A stretch of 64,000 nucleotides of DNA from Sphingobacterium sp. (GTDB lineage: Bacteria; Bacteroidota; Bacteroidia; Sphingobacteriales; Sphingobacteriaceae). Shown piece by piece: positions 25,220 to 33,325 of the stretch. The translations under genes were made by a program, and so were the position numbers. A model generated the notes under the pieces. The model had not been told where the DNA came from. It made no database searches and worked only from the letters and a program-made list of their open reading frames with translations. Where the stretch lies: the NCBI GenBank assembly GCA_031253985.1, contig JAIRVH010000137.1, positions 62,001 to 126,000 on the forward strand, in the 5' to 3' direction. How positions within the stretch are numbered: position 1 is the first letter of the stretch; each line of letters opens with the position of its first letter.

Positions 25220-26533
25220 ATGAAAGCGGTATTTTTATCTCTGGCATTAGTATGTTTTTTTTTCGGACATGGGCAGGTTGGCTTTGTCCTAAAAGGAAAA
25301 AAGAATATTAAACTGCCCTTCCTTTTTGTGCATAATTTAGTCGTTATTCCGGTTCAGGTCAATGGATATCGGATGAATTTTCTATTGGATACGGGGGTTA
25401 AGGAAACGATGATATTTGGAGAGACCTTAAAATCAATTGACAGTGCCGTTTTCGTGAATAAATTTCAGGGTTTAGGTAGGAGCGAAGGATTAGATGGTTA
25501 TCTGTCTATAAATAATCAGGTCACTATTGCTGATGTTTATGAGGATTTAGATCAGCCGATCTATATTCTACAAAATGCACATATTGATATTTCTACCCGA
25601 ATCGGAATAGAGGTCAATGGGATTATGGGAAGCCGTTTTTTTGAAAACTATCCGGTGGAAATGGATTTTCAGAAACATCGAATTACCTTATATCATAAAG
25701 ATAGTCAGCCGAAAGGATTGGCTAAAATGCAGCCTTTGCCTCTAGATATTTTAAATAGTCGACCCTATGTATCGGTGGCTTTTAAACAGGGAAATGAAGC
25801 AATTGATGGCCGTGTGTTAATTGATATGGGAAATAGTGATGCTTTAATGCTTATTCCTTCAAAATTAAATAATTTTGACATTAAACCTCCCTTTATCGAA
25901 GATTATATAGGTCAGGGGTTTAACGGTGAGATCTATGGGAAAAGAAATCGGATAAGGTCCCTTGAGCTGGGCCCATTTACGATGAATTACCCGCTGGTTG
26001 CCTATCCTGAATTGAGCTCTCTGCAGCATGCAACATTTGTGAGTGAACGGATAGGGTCTATTGGAAATGAACTGTTACGTCGCTTTAAAGTCGTTTTTGA
26101 CTATCCAAATAAAATGGTATACCTCCATAAGAATAAAGACTTCGATCGGTTTTACTATTTAAATATGAGTGGTCTGGAAATTATTCATGACGGGATTAAA
26201 TACGAAAAAGAAGAGATTCCTGTTGTTCTTCAGAAGGACGGCGGTACAGAAGTAAGAATGGGTAATAGCGTACAATATCGTTTTGTGCTCAGAAATATGT
26301 ACAAGATTGCAACGGTACGTGCAGGCTCACCTGCGGCACTTGCAGGATTGATGCCTGACGATAAAGTGCTACGGATCAACGGTCGATCAGCATCATCTTT
26401 TTCCCTGGAATCTATTCATAATCTATTCAAGACAGAAGAGGGAAAGGAAATGAGATTTCGGATAACCAGAGGTGATCATATAATTGATTTCAAATTTGTT
26501 TTAAAAGATCCCTTACCATTCAACTCAAATTAA
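25220..26533 (+). CDS. Retropepsin-like aspartyl protease with C-terminal PDZ domain
   Basis: 437 residues with a signal peptide (FFFGHGQ). Two aspartyl-protease-like lobes: the first has a canonical FLLDTG (Asp57-Thr-Gly) and the second LIDMGNSDAL, in which the Thr/Ser of the D-T/S-G triad is Met. A PDZ domain occupies ~355-435 (VRAGSPAALAGLMPDDKVLRINGR). This periplasmic family is common in Bacteroidota and its substrates are unknown. A two-lobe single-chain layout with one imperfect motif is usual in the family, so it may still be active. It is a single gene. Confidence 0.85.
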   Translation: MKAVFLSLALVCFFFGHGQVGFVLKGKKNIKLPFLFVHNLVVIPVQVNGYRMNFLLDTGVKETMIFGETLKSIDSAVFVNKFQGLGRSEGLDGYLSINNQVTIADVYEDLDQPIYILQNAHIDISTRIGIEVNGIMGSRFFENYPVEMDFQKHRITLYHKDSQPKGLAKMQPLPLDILNSRPYVSVAFKQGNEAIDGRVLIDMGNSDALMLIPSKLNNFDIKPPFIEDYIGQGFNGEIYGKRNRIRSLELGPFTMNYPLVAYPELSSLQHATFVSERIGSIGNELLRRFKVVFDYPNKMVYLHKNKDFDRFYYLNMSGLEIIHDGIKYEKEEIPVVLQKDGGTEVRMGNSVQYRFVLRNMYKIATVRAGSPAALAGLMPDDKVLRINGRSASSFSLESIHNLFKTEEGKEMRFRITRGDHIIDFKFVLKDPLPFNSN

Positions 26534-26545
26534 ATATTGTGAAAA

Positions 26546-26577
26546 TTGGAAGTTTAAGCTTAACTTACCTATATTTG
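26546..26577 (+). promoter_or_regulatory. Strong promoter driving a short transcript
   Basis: TTGG (26546-26549), 20 nt, then TATATTTG (26570-26577), a near-perfect Bacteroidota promoter. It lies in the gap after the retropepsin gene. The next strong signal is an intrinsic terminator at about 26803-26831, giving a predicted RNA of about 245 nt. Confidence 0.65.
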
Positions 26578-26617
26578 CATCCGATAATAATTTTTTAACA
26601 ATTAAACACGAAGAGAT

Positions 26618-26704
26618 ATGTTGGTCGCCAAGATGATAACAGAGCAAGCTTTTAAGGCAAATGGATTTGCCAAAGGCAATCTTCGTGCTTTTAGTCGTAT
26701 TTAG
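26618..26704 (+). CDS. Possible 28-residue small protein
   Basis: A short frame starts MLVAKMITEQAFKANG and ends with AFSRI. It begins about 34 nt after the predicted start of a short, promoter- and terminator-bounded transcript. The coding part includes the internal hairpin GGCAAATGGATTTGCC. It has no signal or membrane helix and a net positive charge. I do not recognise the family. The transcript could equally be a structured small RNA in which this frame is accidental. Confidence 0.35.
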   Translation: MLVAKMITEQAFKANGFAKGNLRAFSRI

Positions 26705-26802
26705 GATATTATTTAAATTATGAAAGCATCATGATGTCAATCTCGCAGAGATCGTTCGTCAGATCAATTTATAATTTTGAATAAACCAATTTAGACAGAT
26801 GA

Positions 26803-26831
26803 AAAAGCCGAAGTTCATTCGGGCTTTTTAT
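26803..26831 (+). terminator. Terminator of the short transcript upstream of rtcB
   Basis: AAAAAGCCGAA and TTCGGGCTTTTT pair around a short loop (one bulge), then ATTTT. It separates the short transcript from the rtcB-prfH operon, which starts at 27051. Confidence 0.8.
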
Positions 26832-27050
26832 TTTCCAGATTTTCTGTTCAATTAACATAAACAAACCTTTAAAAAGGCGTGTTTTCTGTGCATGCTCATA
26901 CAGCAATATAGACTCTTTGTTGAATGCTTAGCAAACAGGTTAGTAGCTGAATTGAACGGTTAATCCCAACAGAATATTCCCGAAATTTTTTAAATGCTAT
27001 CAATTTTTGAGAGAACTTTGATAGCCAGTGTTTTATACTTTTTTATAAAA

Positions 27051-28442
27051 ATGGGAAGTAAATTATCTGGGAAGGATCTACTAAAAATAGGTTTTCCACA
27101 AAATAATATCGTTAATACAGCTTTAGGATTAATTACGCGTCACAGGAAGAAAGAAAATAAAGAAACCATTCTTCTTGAATTAACGGAGGTCCTCAAGAAT
27201 CCCAATCGGTTTATGGGGCACAATATATGGGGCAAAGTCTCTGAAGGTTTGGTTAAACCCGTCGAAGTACGCATGCGCGAGCTTAATGAGCATGCTGCTC
27301 CTTTTGCCATATTTGGTGAAAATGAAATTGATGAGCAGGCAAAAAGACAGCTTTACGATGCTTTGAAACTGCCTATTGCGAAGCAGGGGGCACTGATGCC
27401 CGATGCGCATACGGGCTACGGTCTTCCGATTGGCGGAGTATTGGCAACAGAAAATGCGGTTATACCCTATGGTGTAGGTGTTGATATTGGATGCCGCATG
27501 AGCTTATCAATATTCGATTTACCTGGTAGTTATTTTAAGGGGCGGGAATTCCAGCTAAAAAATATACTAAAGGAAAATACAAAATTTGGTTTGTACGACG
27601 CGCATCCCGTGAAGCACGATCATGCGATTTTTACCAAAACTGAATTCAGTGAAATTCCGCTTTTGAAATCCTTATTGAGTAAAGCATACCGGCAGTTTGG
27701 GACTTCTGGTAGCGGAAATCATTTTGTCGAGCTTGGCGCGGTTGAGCTTTATACTACAAGAGCAGAGTGGGGGATCGTACCTGGGCACTACTTAGCTGTC
27801 TTGTCCCACAGTGGATCCCGGGGTCTTGGGGCGAATATCGCTAAACACTATACAGCTCTTGCGGGTCGTTTGTGCCCTTTGCCCCGGCATGTTCAGCACT
27901 TGGCCTGGTTGGATTTGGCAACGCAGGAGGGACAGGAATATTGGATGGCCATGAATTTAGCGGGAGAATATGCTCAAGCATGCCATGAAGATATTCATAG
28001 ACGCTTAGCCAAGGCACTCGGGGTGCAACCTGTGCTGACGATCGAAAATCATCATAACTTTGCCTGGAAAGAATCTGTGGATGGTCAAGAGTGTATTGTA
28101 CACCGAAAAGGAGCAACACCTGCTGGTAGCGGCGTATTGGGGATAATTCCTGGTTCGATGACAGCACCTGGATTTATTGTTGAAGGAAAGGGAAACACTT
28201 TAAGCTTACAATCTGCTTCCCACGGGGCGGGACGCGTGATGTCAAGGTCAGCTTGTATAAATAGCTTGACCAAAAGTGCCATGCTGAAAGATTTAGAGAA
28301 TCACGGAGTTGAATTAATCGGTGGGGCATTGGATGAATCTCCGCGAGCGTATAAGGATATTCATCGGGTGATGAAATTACAGGAAGAACTTGTTCATGTC
28401 CTTGGCACATTCAGTCCAAAGATTGTTCGCATGGATAAATAG
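27051..28442 (+). CDS. rtcB: RtcB-family RNA ligase (PrfH-associated type)
   Basis: 463 residues. RtcB enzymes join RNA ends carrying 2',3'-cyclic phosphate or 3'-phosphate to 5'-OH using GTP and Mn2+. Metal and catalytic residues are visible: MPDAHTGYGLPIGG, GVDIGCRMS with Cys148, GSGNHFVELG, LSHSGSRGLG, ENHHNFAW and the guanylylation motif HRKGA with His351. The start at 27051 is chosen because the longer frame would add a hydrophobic 19-residue stretch unlike the family. It is followed after one nucleotide by prfH. In other bacteria this pairing (often called RtcB2-PrfH) repairs 16S rRNA cut in the decoding centre, so this is likely a ribosome repair ligase rather than the tRNA-splicing type. 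Confidence 0.93.
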   Translation: MGSKLSGKDLLKIGFPQNNIVNTALGLITRHRKKENKETILLELTEVLKNPNRFMGHNIWGKVSEGLVKPVEVRMRELNEHAAPFAIFGENEIDEQAKRQLYDALKLPIAKQGALMPDAHTGYGLPIGGVLATENAVIPYGVGVDIGCRMSLSIFDLPGSYFKGREFQLKNILKENTKFGLYDAHPVKHDHAIFTKTEFSEIPLLKSLLSKAYRQFGTSGSGNHFVELGAVELYTTRAEWGIVPGHYLAVLSHSGSRGLGANIAKHYTALAGRLCPLPRHVQHLAWLDLATQEGQEYWMAMNLAGEYAQACHEDIHRRLAKALGVQPVLTIENHHNFAWKESVDGQECIVHRKGATPAGSGVLGIIPGSMTAPGFIVEGKGNTLSLQSASHGAGRVMSRSACINSLTKSAMLKDLENHGVELIGGALDESPRAYKDIHRVMKLQEELVHVLGTFSPKIVRMDK

Positions 28443-28443
28443 T

Positions 28444-29070
28444 ATGATGGAGGAAATGTATCTACAGGTTACCTCAGGACGAGGTCCTAAGGAATGTAAT
28501 TTGGCAGTGCGGCTTGTGGTTGACCGTATGTCATCGGAAGCCGACAAAAATGGTGTCATACTAACGGAGATGAAAGCAGAGCTCCTAGAAGGATTGTCAT
28601 GTTCAATAATCGTGAGATTGACAGGGTGTGACGTCGGTCTGTTTGTCGAGCGCTGGCGGGGAACCATCTGTTGGGTCTGTAAAAGTCCCTTTAGGCCTTT
28701 ACACAAACGCAAGAATTGGTTTGTCGAAATTAAAAGCTGTCATCCACCCACGGAAGAGAAGGCATTGGATTTGAAGGATGTACATTTTCAGTCTATGCGC
28801 AGCAGTGGAGCCGGAGGGCAGCATGTCAATAAAGTAAGCTCAGCAATAAGGGCGACACATCGCCCATCGGGCGTAAGTGTTCAGGTGATGGATACAAGGT
28901 CGCAACTGCAGAATAAGGAGATTGCAATTGAGCGGTTGGCAGAACGCCTCGAAGAGTTAGCGCGCGCTAAGCTCCATGTCGCTAAAGAACAGCAATGGCG
29001 AAATCAGCTCGAGGTGAAAAGAGGTTTGGCAAAACGTGTTTTTCATGGACAGAAATTTATTGAACAATAA
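28444..29070 (+). CDS. prfH: Peptide chain release factor H
   Basis: 208 residues. The GGQ peptidyl-tRNA hydrolysis motif is at residues 124-126 in SSGAGGQHVNKVSSAIRATH, followed by a basic C-terminal helix. It lacks the stop-codon-reading domains of RF1/RF2, and its N-terminal part is short, as in PrfH. It releases nascent peptides from ribosomes damaged in the decoding centre, letting the adjacent RtcB reseal the rRNA. Its start is one base after the rtcB stop, so the two are translationally coupled. The Cys/Trp-rich segment ERWRGTICWVCKSPFRPLHKRKNWFVEI is typical of the family. Confidence 0.92.
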   Translation: MMEEMYLQVTSGRGPKECNLAVRLVVDRMSSEADKNGVILTEMKAELLEGLSCSIIVRLTGCDVGLFVERWRGTICWVCKSPFRPLHKRKNWFVEIKSCHPPTEEKALDLKDVHFQSMRSSGAGGQHVNKVSSAIRATHRPSGVSVQVMDTRSQLQNKEIAIERLAERLEELARAKLHVAKEQQWRNQLEVKRGLAKRVFHGQKFIEQ

Positions 29071-29128
29071 CTCCATTTCTCTTGATTTTGTACCCTAAAA
29101 ATTGAGAAGAATCCTATTTGGATGAATG

Positions 29129-29165
29129 AAAAAAGCCATGAACCCCGGTTCATGGCTTTTTTTTT
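29129..29165 (+). terminator. Terminator of the rtcB-prfH operon
   Basis: GCCATGAACC and GGTTCATGGC form a perfect stem with a CC loop, flanked by A and T runs. Confidence 0.92.
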
Positions 29166-29304
29166 GAAAGTGTTTGTTTTTTATGGGCATCAAGAACTTT
29201 CATGCCTGTTGGTGATTCAGCGGAATCAGGAAAGTTTTAGATGTAATGTTCTTTTAGGTTTAACCGTATTTTCTTCTGTAAAAGTTCTAAAATATAGAAA
29301 ATAA

Positions 29305-29337
29305 TTTGTTTAATTACCTTGGTAATTAGTATCTTTA
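29305..29337 (+). promoter_or_regulatory. prp promoter with a palindromic operator filling its spacer
   Basis: TTTG (29305-29308), 21 nt, then TATCTTTA (29330-29337), close to the -33/-7 consensus. The spacer contains the perfect palindrome TAATTACC-TT-GGTAATTA (29311-29328). A protein bound there would cover the promoter. No regulator gene is next to prpB, so the binder is unknown. Confidence 0.6.
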
Positions 29338-29440
29338 AGATGGACAGTCCGATAAATGGATGTTCAAACTAAATAAACTTAAATAGCATTCATGGCTTGC
29401 ATCGTGACAGGTTATGATGTGTTGAATTTCAAAATTCGAT

Positions 29441-30319
29441 ATGATGATTAAATCTCCCGGTTTCCTTTTTAAGGAGGCAATTACGAACGAAAATCCGTTG
29501 CAAGTTGTTGGGGCTATTAACGCCAACCATGCCCTTTTGGCCCAGCAGGCTGGCTTTAAAGCAATTTATGTTTCTGGTGGTGGTGTTGCCGCCGGATCAT
29601 TGGGAATCCCGGATCTTGGCATTACAACGCTGCAGGATGTTTTGATTGATGTTGACCGCATTACAAATGTCTGCGATCTTCCACTGCTGGTGGACATTGA
29701 TACAGGCTTTGGCCCATCGGCATTTAATGTGTCGCGTACCATAAAATCGTTAATTAAAGCCGGTGCGGCAGCAATACACATGGAAGATCAAGTCGGCGCG
29801 AAACGCTGTGGGCATCGCCCTGGAAAAGAGCTTGTGTCAAAATTTGAAATGGTTGACCGGCTGAAAGCTGCTGTGGATGCGCGGACCGACAACGATTTTG
29901 TCATCGGTGCACGTACTGATGCTCTTGCTTCTGAAGGCCTGGAGCTTGCTCTAGAAAGAGCTGTTGCCTATAAGGAAGCAGGAGCGGACTTTATCTTCGC
30001 CGAAGCGGTACATCATTTGGATCAATATAGTCAATTTAGTGCTGCGACTGGACTACCTATTTTGGCTAATATCACCGAATTTGGGCAGACTCCTTTGTTT
30101 AACCTTGATGAGCTGCGTCAGGCGCAGGTCTCCATCGTGTTATATCCCTTGTCTGCTTTTCGGGCCGCCAATAAAGCTGCAACAGAGGTGTATCATCATA
30201 TCCGGCAAGATGGTAGCCAGGCGAAAATAATTGACCAGATGCAAACAAGAGAGGAGCTTTACAGAAGTATCGATTATTATGCCTATGAAAATCGATTGGA
30301 TAAATTGTTTAATAAATAA
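29441..30319 (+). CDS. prpB: 2-methylisocitrate lyase
   Basis: 292 residues of the PEP mutase/isocitrate lyase fold. It splits 2-methylisocitrate to pyruvate and succinate, the last step of the methylcitrate cycle for propionyl-CoA. The active-site loop is KRCGHRPGK (Cys123), with VDIDTGFG for the metal site and IHMEDQVG. Two adjacent ATGs are possible starts. It is followed by prpC (10 nt gap) and prpD (110 nt gap), a complete prpBCD set. Confidence 0.95.
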   Translation: MMIKSPGFLFKEAITNENPLQVVGAINANHALLAQQAGFKAIYVSGGGVAAGSLGIPDLGITTLQDVLIDVDRITNVCDLPLLVDIDTGFGPSAFNVSRTIKSLIKAGAAAIHMEDQVGAKRCGHRPGKELVSKFEMVDRLKAAVDARTDNDFVIGARTDALASEGLELALERAVAYKEAGADFIFAEAVHHLDQYSQFSAATGLPILANITEFGQTPLFNLDELRQAQVSIVLYPLSAFRAANKAATEVYHHIRQDGSQAKIIDQMQTREELYRSIDYYAYENRLDKLFNK

Positions 30320-30329
30320 TTATAGACAG

Positions 30330-31481
30330 ATGGAAGAGACAAAAGATACTAGTTTTAAACCTAAGAAAAGTGTTGCACTCTCGGGAGTACCCGCTGGGAA
30401 TACCGCGCTGAGTACTGTAGGCAAAAGTGGCAATGATTTGCATTATAGAGGATATGATATTTTGGATCTGGCGTACCAGGCTAGTTTTGAGGAGGTAGCT
30501 TATTTGCTTGTTTATGGTAGTTTGCCAACGCAGGCCCAGTTAACTGGCTATCAAAGTCAGCTGATCAGTCAGCGTGGGTTGCCGATTACTGTTCAACAAG
30601 TACTGAAGCAGTTGCCGTCCACCGCCCATGCGATGGATGTCTTGCGGACTTATGTCTCTTTTTTTGGAAGTGTATCACCCGAAAAAGAAAGTCACCCCAT
30701 TGCCGGAGCACGGGATATAGCCACCCGTCTGATGGCTTCCATGGCTTCAGCTCTGCTATACTGGTATCATTTTAGTCAGCATGGACGTGAGATTCAGGTA
30801 GAGACCACTGATTCCACTTTAGGAGGGCATTTTTTGCATCTGCTTCATGGTAAATCTCCTTCGGCATCTTGGGTAAAGGCCATGCAGATTTCGCTTAATT
30901 TATACGCTGAACATGAGTTTAATGCTTCGACCTTTAGTGCACGGGTCATCGCTGGAACAGGATCTGATCTGTATTCCTGTATAGCAGGTGCTATTGGTGC
31001 ACTTCGTGGTCCCAAACATGGCGGTGCCAATGAGGTGGCATTTGAAATTCAGAGCCGTTATGCAAATGCCGATGAAGCAGAAGCCGATATCCGTAAACGC
31101 TTGGCAAATAAAGAGGTTATTATTGGTTTTGGCCATCCGGTATATACAATTTCGGATCCAAGAAATCAAGTAATTAAACAGGTAGCCAAGGAGCTTTCCG
31201 AAGAAGCAGGGGACATGACACTGTATTTGATTGCTGAAAGATTGGAAAAGGTGATGTGGGAAGAAAAGAAAATGTTTCCAAATCTGGATTGGTATTCCGC
31301 CGTATCCTACCACCTGATGGGAATTCCAACCGAAATGTTTACGCCATTGTTTGTTCTTGCACGTATCACCGGTTGGTCGGCACATGTTTTTGAACAACGG
31401 CAAGATGGAAAAATTATCAGGCCAAGTGCAAATTATATCGGGCCCGACGATAGACCTTTCGTCCCTATTTCCGAACGATAA
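30330..31481 (+). CDS. prpC: 2-methylcitrate synthase (citrate synthase family)
   Basis: 383 residues. Condenses propionyl-CoA with oxaloacetate to 2-methylcitrate. The citrate synthase landmarks are [23 protein letters not shown] start, [37 protein letters not shown] and the arginine-containing tail [11 protein letters not shown]. The short length and position between prpB and prpD support methylcitrate synthase over the housekeeping citrate synthase. The start at 30330 follows prpB closely; a longer frame overlapping prpB has no family support. Confidence 0.94.
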   Translation: MEETKDTSFKPKKSVALSGVPAGNTALSTVGKSGNDLHYRGYDILDLAYQASFEEVAYLLVYGSLPTQAQLTGYQSQLISQRGLPITVQQVLKQLPSTAHAMDVLRTYVSFFGSVSPEKESHPIAGARDIATRLMASMASALLYWYHFSQHGREIQVETTDSTLGGHFLHLLHGKSPSASWVKAMQISLNLYAEHEFNASTFSARVIAGTGSDLYSCIAGAIGALRGPKHGGANEVAFEIQSRYANADEAEADIRKRLANKEVIIGFGHPVYTISDPRNQVIKQVAKELSEEAGDMTLYLIAERLEKVMWEEKKMFPNLDWYSAVSYHLMGIPTEMFTPLFVLARITGWSAHVFEQRQDGKIIRPSANYIGPDDRPFVPISER

Positions 31482-31591
31482 ATTGTGGTTGAGGAATAAA
31501 AAATGGTTTTTGTCGGGGATAATCTGACTGCAACGAAACGTAAAAAACAACAGAAAGAATCTCGAACGATAGTCTTAAACGAAATAAAATA

Positions 31592-33043
31592 ATGAGTTCA
31601 GCAATATCAAATGAAAGACCACAGCCAGATCAGGTTTTAGTGGACATTGTGGACTACGTCCTAAATTATACAATTAAAGAAAAAGTAGCATGGAATACGG
31701 CATTTTACTGTTTTCTTGATACCATAGGTTGTGGCTTGGAGGCTTTAACCTATCCTGCCTGTACGAAATTGCTGGGACCTATTGTACCCGGGACTATTGT
31801 ACCAAATGGTGCTAGGGTACCGGGCACTAATTTCCAACTCGATCCAGTGCAGGCAGCATTTAACATCGGTACCATTGTTCGATGGTTGGATTTTAACGAT
31901 ACTTGGCTTGCTGCAGAATGGGGGCATCCATCTGATAATCTCGGCGGAATTTTAGCTGTAGCGGACTGGTTGAGTAGGACTCACATCGCAAATGGTCAGA
32001 AACCTTTGAAAGCTAAACAGCTGCTGGAAGCCATGGTCATGGCGCATGAGATACAAGGTGTTTTGGCTCTTGAAAATTCGTTCAATAAAGTAGGCTTAGA
32101 TCATGTTATTTTAGTGAAAGTAGCTTCAACAGCGGTTGTGGGTCGAATGATAGGGCTGACAAAAGAGGAACTTCTTAATGCGGTATCTTTGGCTTTTGTG
32201 GACGGCCAGGCATTACGTACTTACCGGCACGCTCCCAATACAGGTAGCCGAAAATCCTGGGCCGCAGGTGATGCTACTTCACGAGCCGTTCGTTTGGCCT
32301 TGATTGCAAAGACCGGAGAAATGGGGTATCCGTCTGTTCTGACCGCTCCAATATGGGGATTTTACGATGTGTCTTTTAAAGGCAATGCATTTAAGTTTCA
32401 ACGTGCCTACGGATCCTATGTGATGGAAAATATACTCTTTAAAATTTCCTTCCCTGCCGAGTTTCATGCACAGACGGCTGCCGAAGCTGCAATGCAACTT
32501 CACCAGCAATTGAAGGAATTCGGGAAAAGTAGTGCGGATATCGCGCGCGTGACAATTCGTACACATGAAGCCGCTATCCGGATCATCGATAAAAAGGGGC
32601 CTTTGCATAATCCTGCAGACCGCGATCACTGCATTCAGTATATGGTTGCCGTCCCTTTAATCTTTGGCCGCTTGACAGCTGAAGATTATGAAAATCATAT
32701 TGCTTCAGATCCGAGAATAGATGAGCTTCGCGATAAAATTTTCTGTATTGAAGACCCTCGATTCACTTCGGACTACCACGACCCACAGAAGCGGGCTATT
32801 TCAAATGCTTTGACAATTGAGTTGAATGATGGTACGTTATTGCCTGAATTGGTTGTCGAATACCCGATAGGTCATCCAAGACGCAGGGCCGAAGGAATCC
32901 CTAAGTTAATCGAAAAATATAAAACCAACCTTGCGAGGGTATTTTCTGAAAAGAAACAGCGGCAGATACTCGAAGCAACATTGGACTATGATACTTTTGT
33001 TGATCAGGATGTTTCTTATCTTATGGATTTGTTTGCACAATAA
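31592..33043 (+). CDS. prpD: 2-methylcitrate dehydratase
   Basis: 483 residues of the MmgE/PrpD family; dehydrates 2-methylcitrate to 2-methyl-cis-aconitate. Seen are FLDTIGCGLEALTYPACTKLLGP near the N-terminus, WLDFNDTWLAAEWGHPSDNLGGILAVADW and YMVAVPLIFGRLT. The next steps would need an aconitase (host enzyme), followed by PrpB encoded upstream. It is last in the prpBCD operon, with a terminator shortly after. Confidence 0.95.
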   Translation: MSSAISNERPQPDQVLVDIVDYVLNYTIKEKVAWNTAFYCFLDTIGCGLEALTYPACTKLLGPIVPGTIVPNGARVPGTNFQLDPVQAAFNIGTIVRWLDFNDTWLAAEWGHPSDNLGGILAVADWLSRTHIANGQKPLKAKQLLEAMVMAHEIQGVLALENSFNKVGLDHVILVKVASTAVVGRMIGLTKEELLNAVSLAFVDGQALRTYRHAPNTGSRKSWAAGDATSRAVRLALIAKTGEMGYPSVLTAPIWGFYDVSFKGNAFKFQRAYGSYVMENILFKISFPAEFHAQTAAEAAMQLHQQLKEFGKSSADIARVTIRTHEAAIRIIDKKGPLHNPADRDHCIQYMVAVPLIFGRLTAEDYENHIASDPRIDELRDKIFCIEDPRFTSDYHDPQKRAISNALTIELNDGTLLPELVVEYPIGHPRRRAEGIPKLIEKYKTNLARVFSEKKQRQILEATLDYDTFVDQDVSYLMDLFAQ

Positions 33044-33050
33044 AAATATT

Positions 33051-33082
33051 AAAATAGGGGAGCAAATTGCTCCCCTTATTTT
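33051..33082. terminator. Terminator after prpD
   Basis: AATAGGGGAGCA and TGCTCCCCTTATT pair around a short AT loop. It ends prpBCD. The following ~240 nt up to the fadJ-like stop show no convincing gene. Confidence 0.85.
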
Positions 33083-33325
33083 AATCATATTGCCCTGATG
33101 CTGCTAAATTATTCAATTCAGATAACTTTTTCCTACTATTTGGCCGTTTCATCTTTTTGCTGAATGGTCCGTTTCTTATCAGCAGGAAAAGACCTTGACT
33201 CGGTTTTCGCAACTGTTGGTCCTTTCGAAATCATGGAGGTTTTTAAGCCTAAGGGTGATATTACAGTGCTAATCGTGTTCCAACTATATCACTGCAGTAT
33301 TGGGTAAAACGAATAAGTGGATCAT

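Noticed and set aside
25220..26533. Retropepsin-like protein as a retroelement protease
   Set aside because: It carries a secretion signal and a PDZ domain, and no reverse transcriptase or integrase lies nearby.
33083..33325. Minus-strand reading frames between the prpD terminator and the FadJ-like stop, including an alternative frame of 32 codons that continues past that stop
   Set aside because: The FadJ-like C-terminus (ANRNFKFYTGF) looks natural in its own frame and the alternative frame is closed by a stop just upstream. The other short frames have no family-like features.
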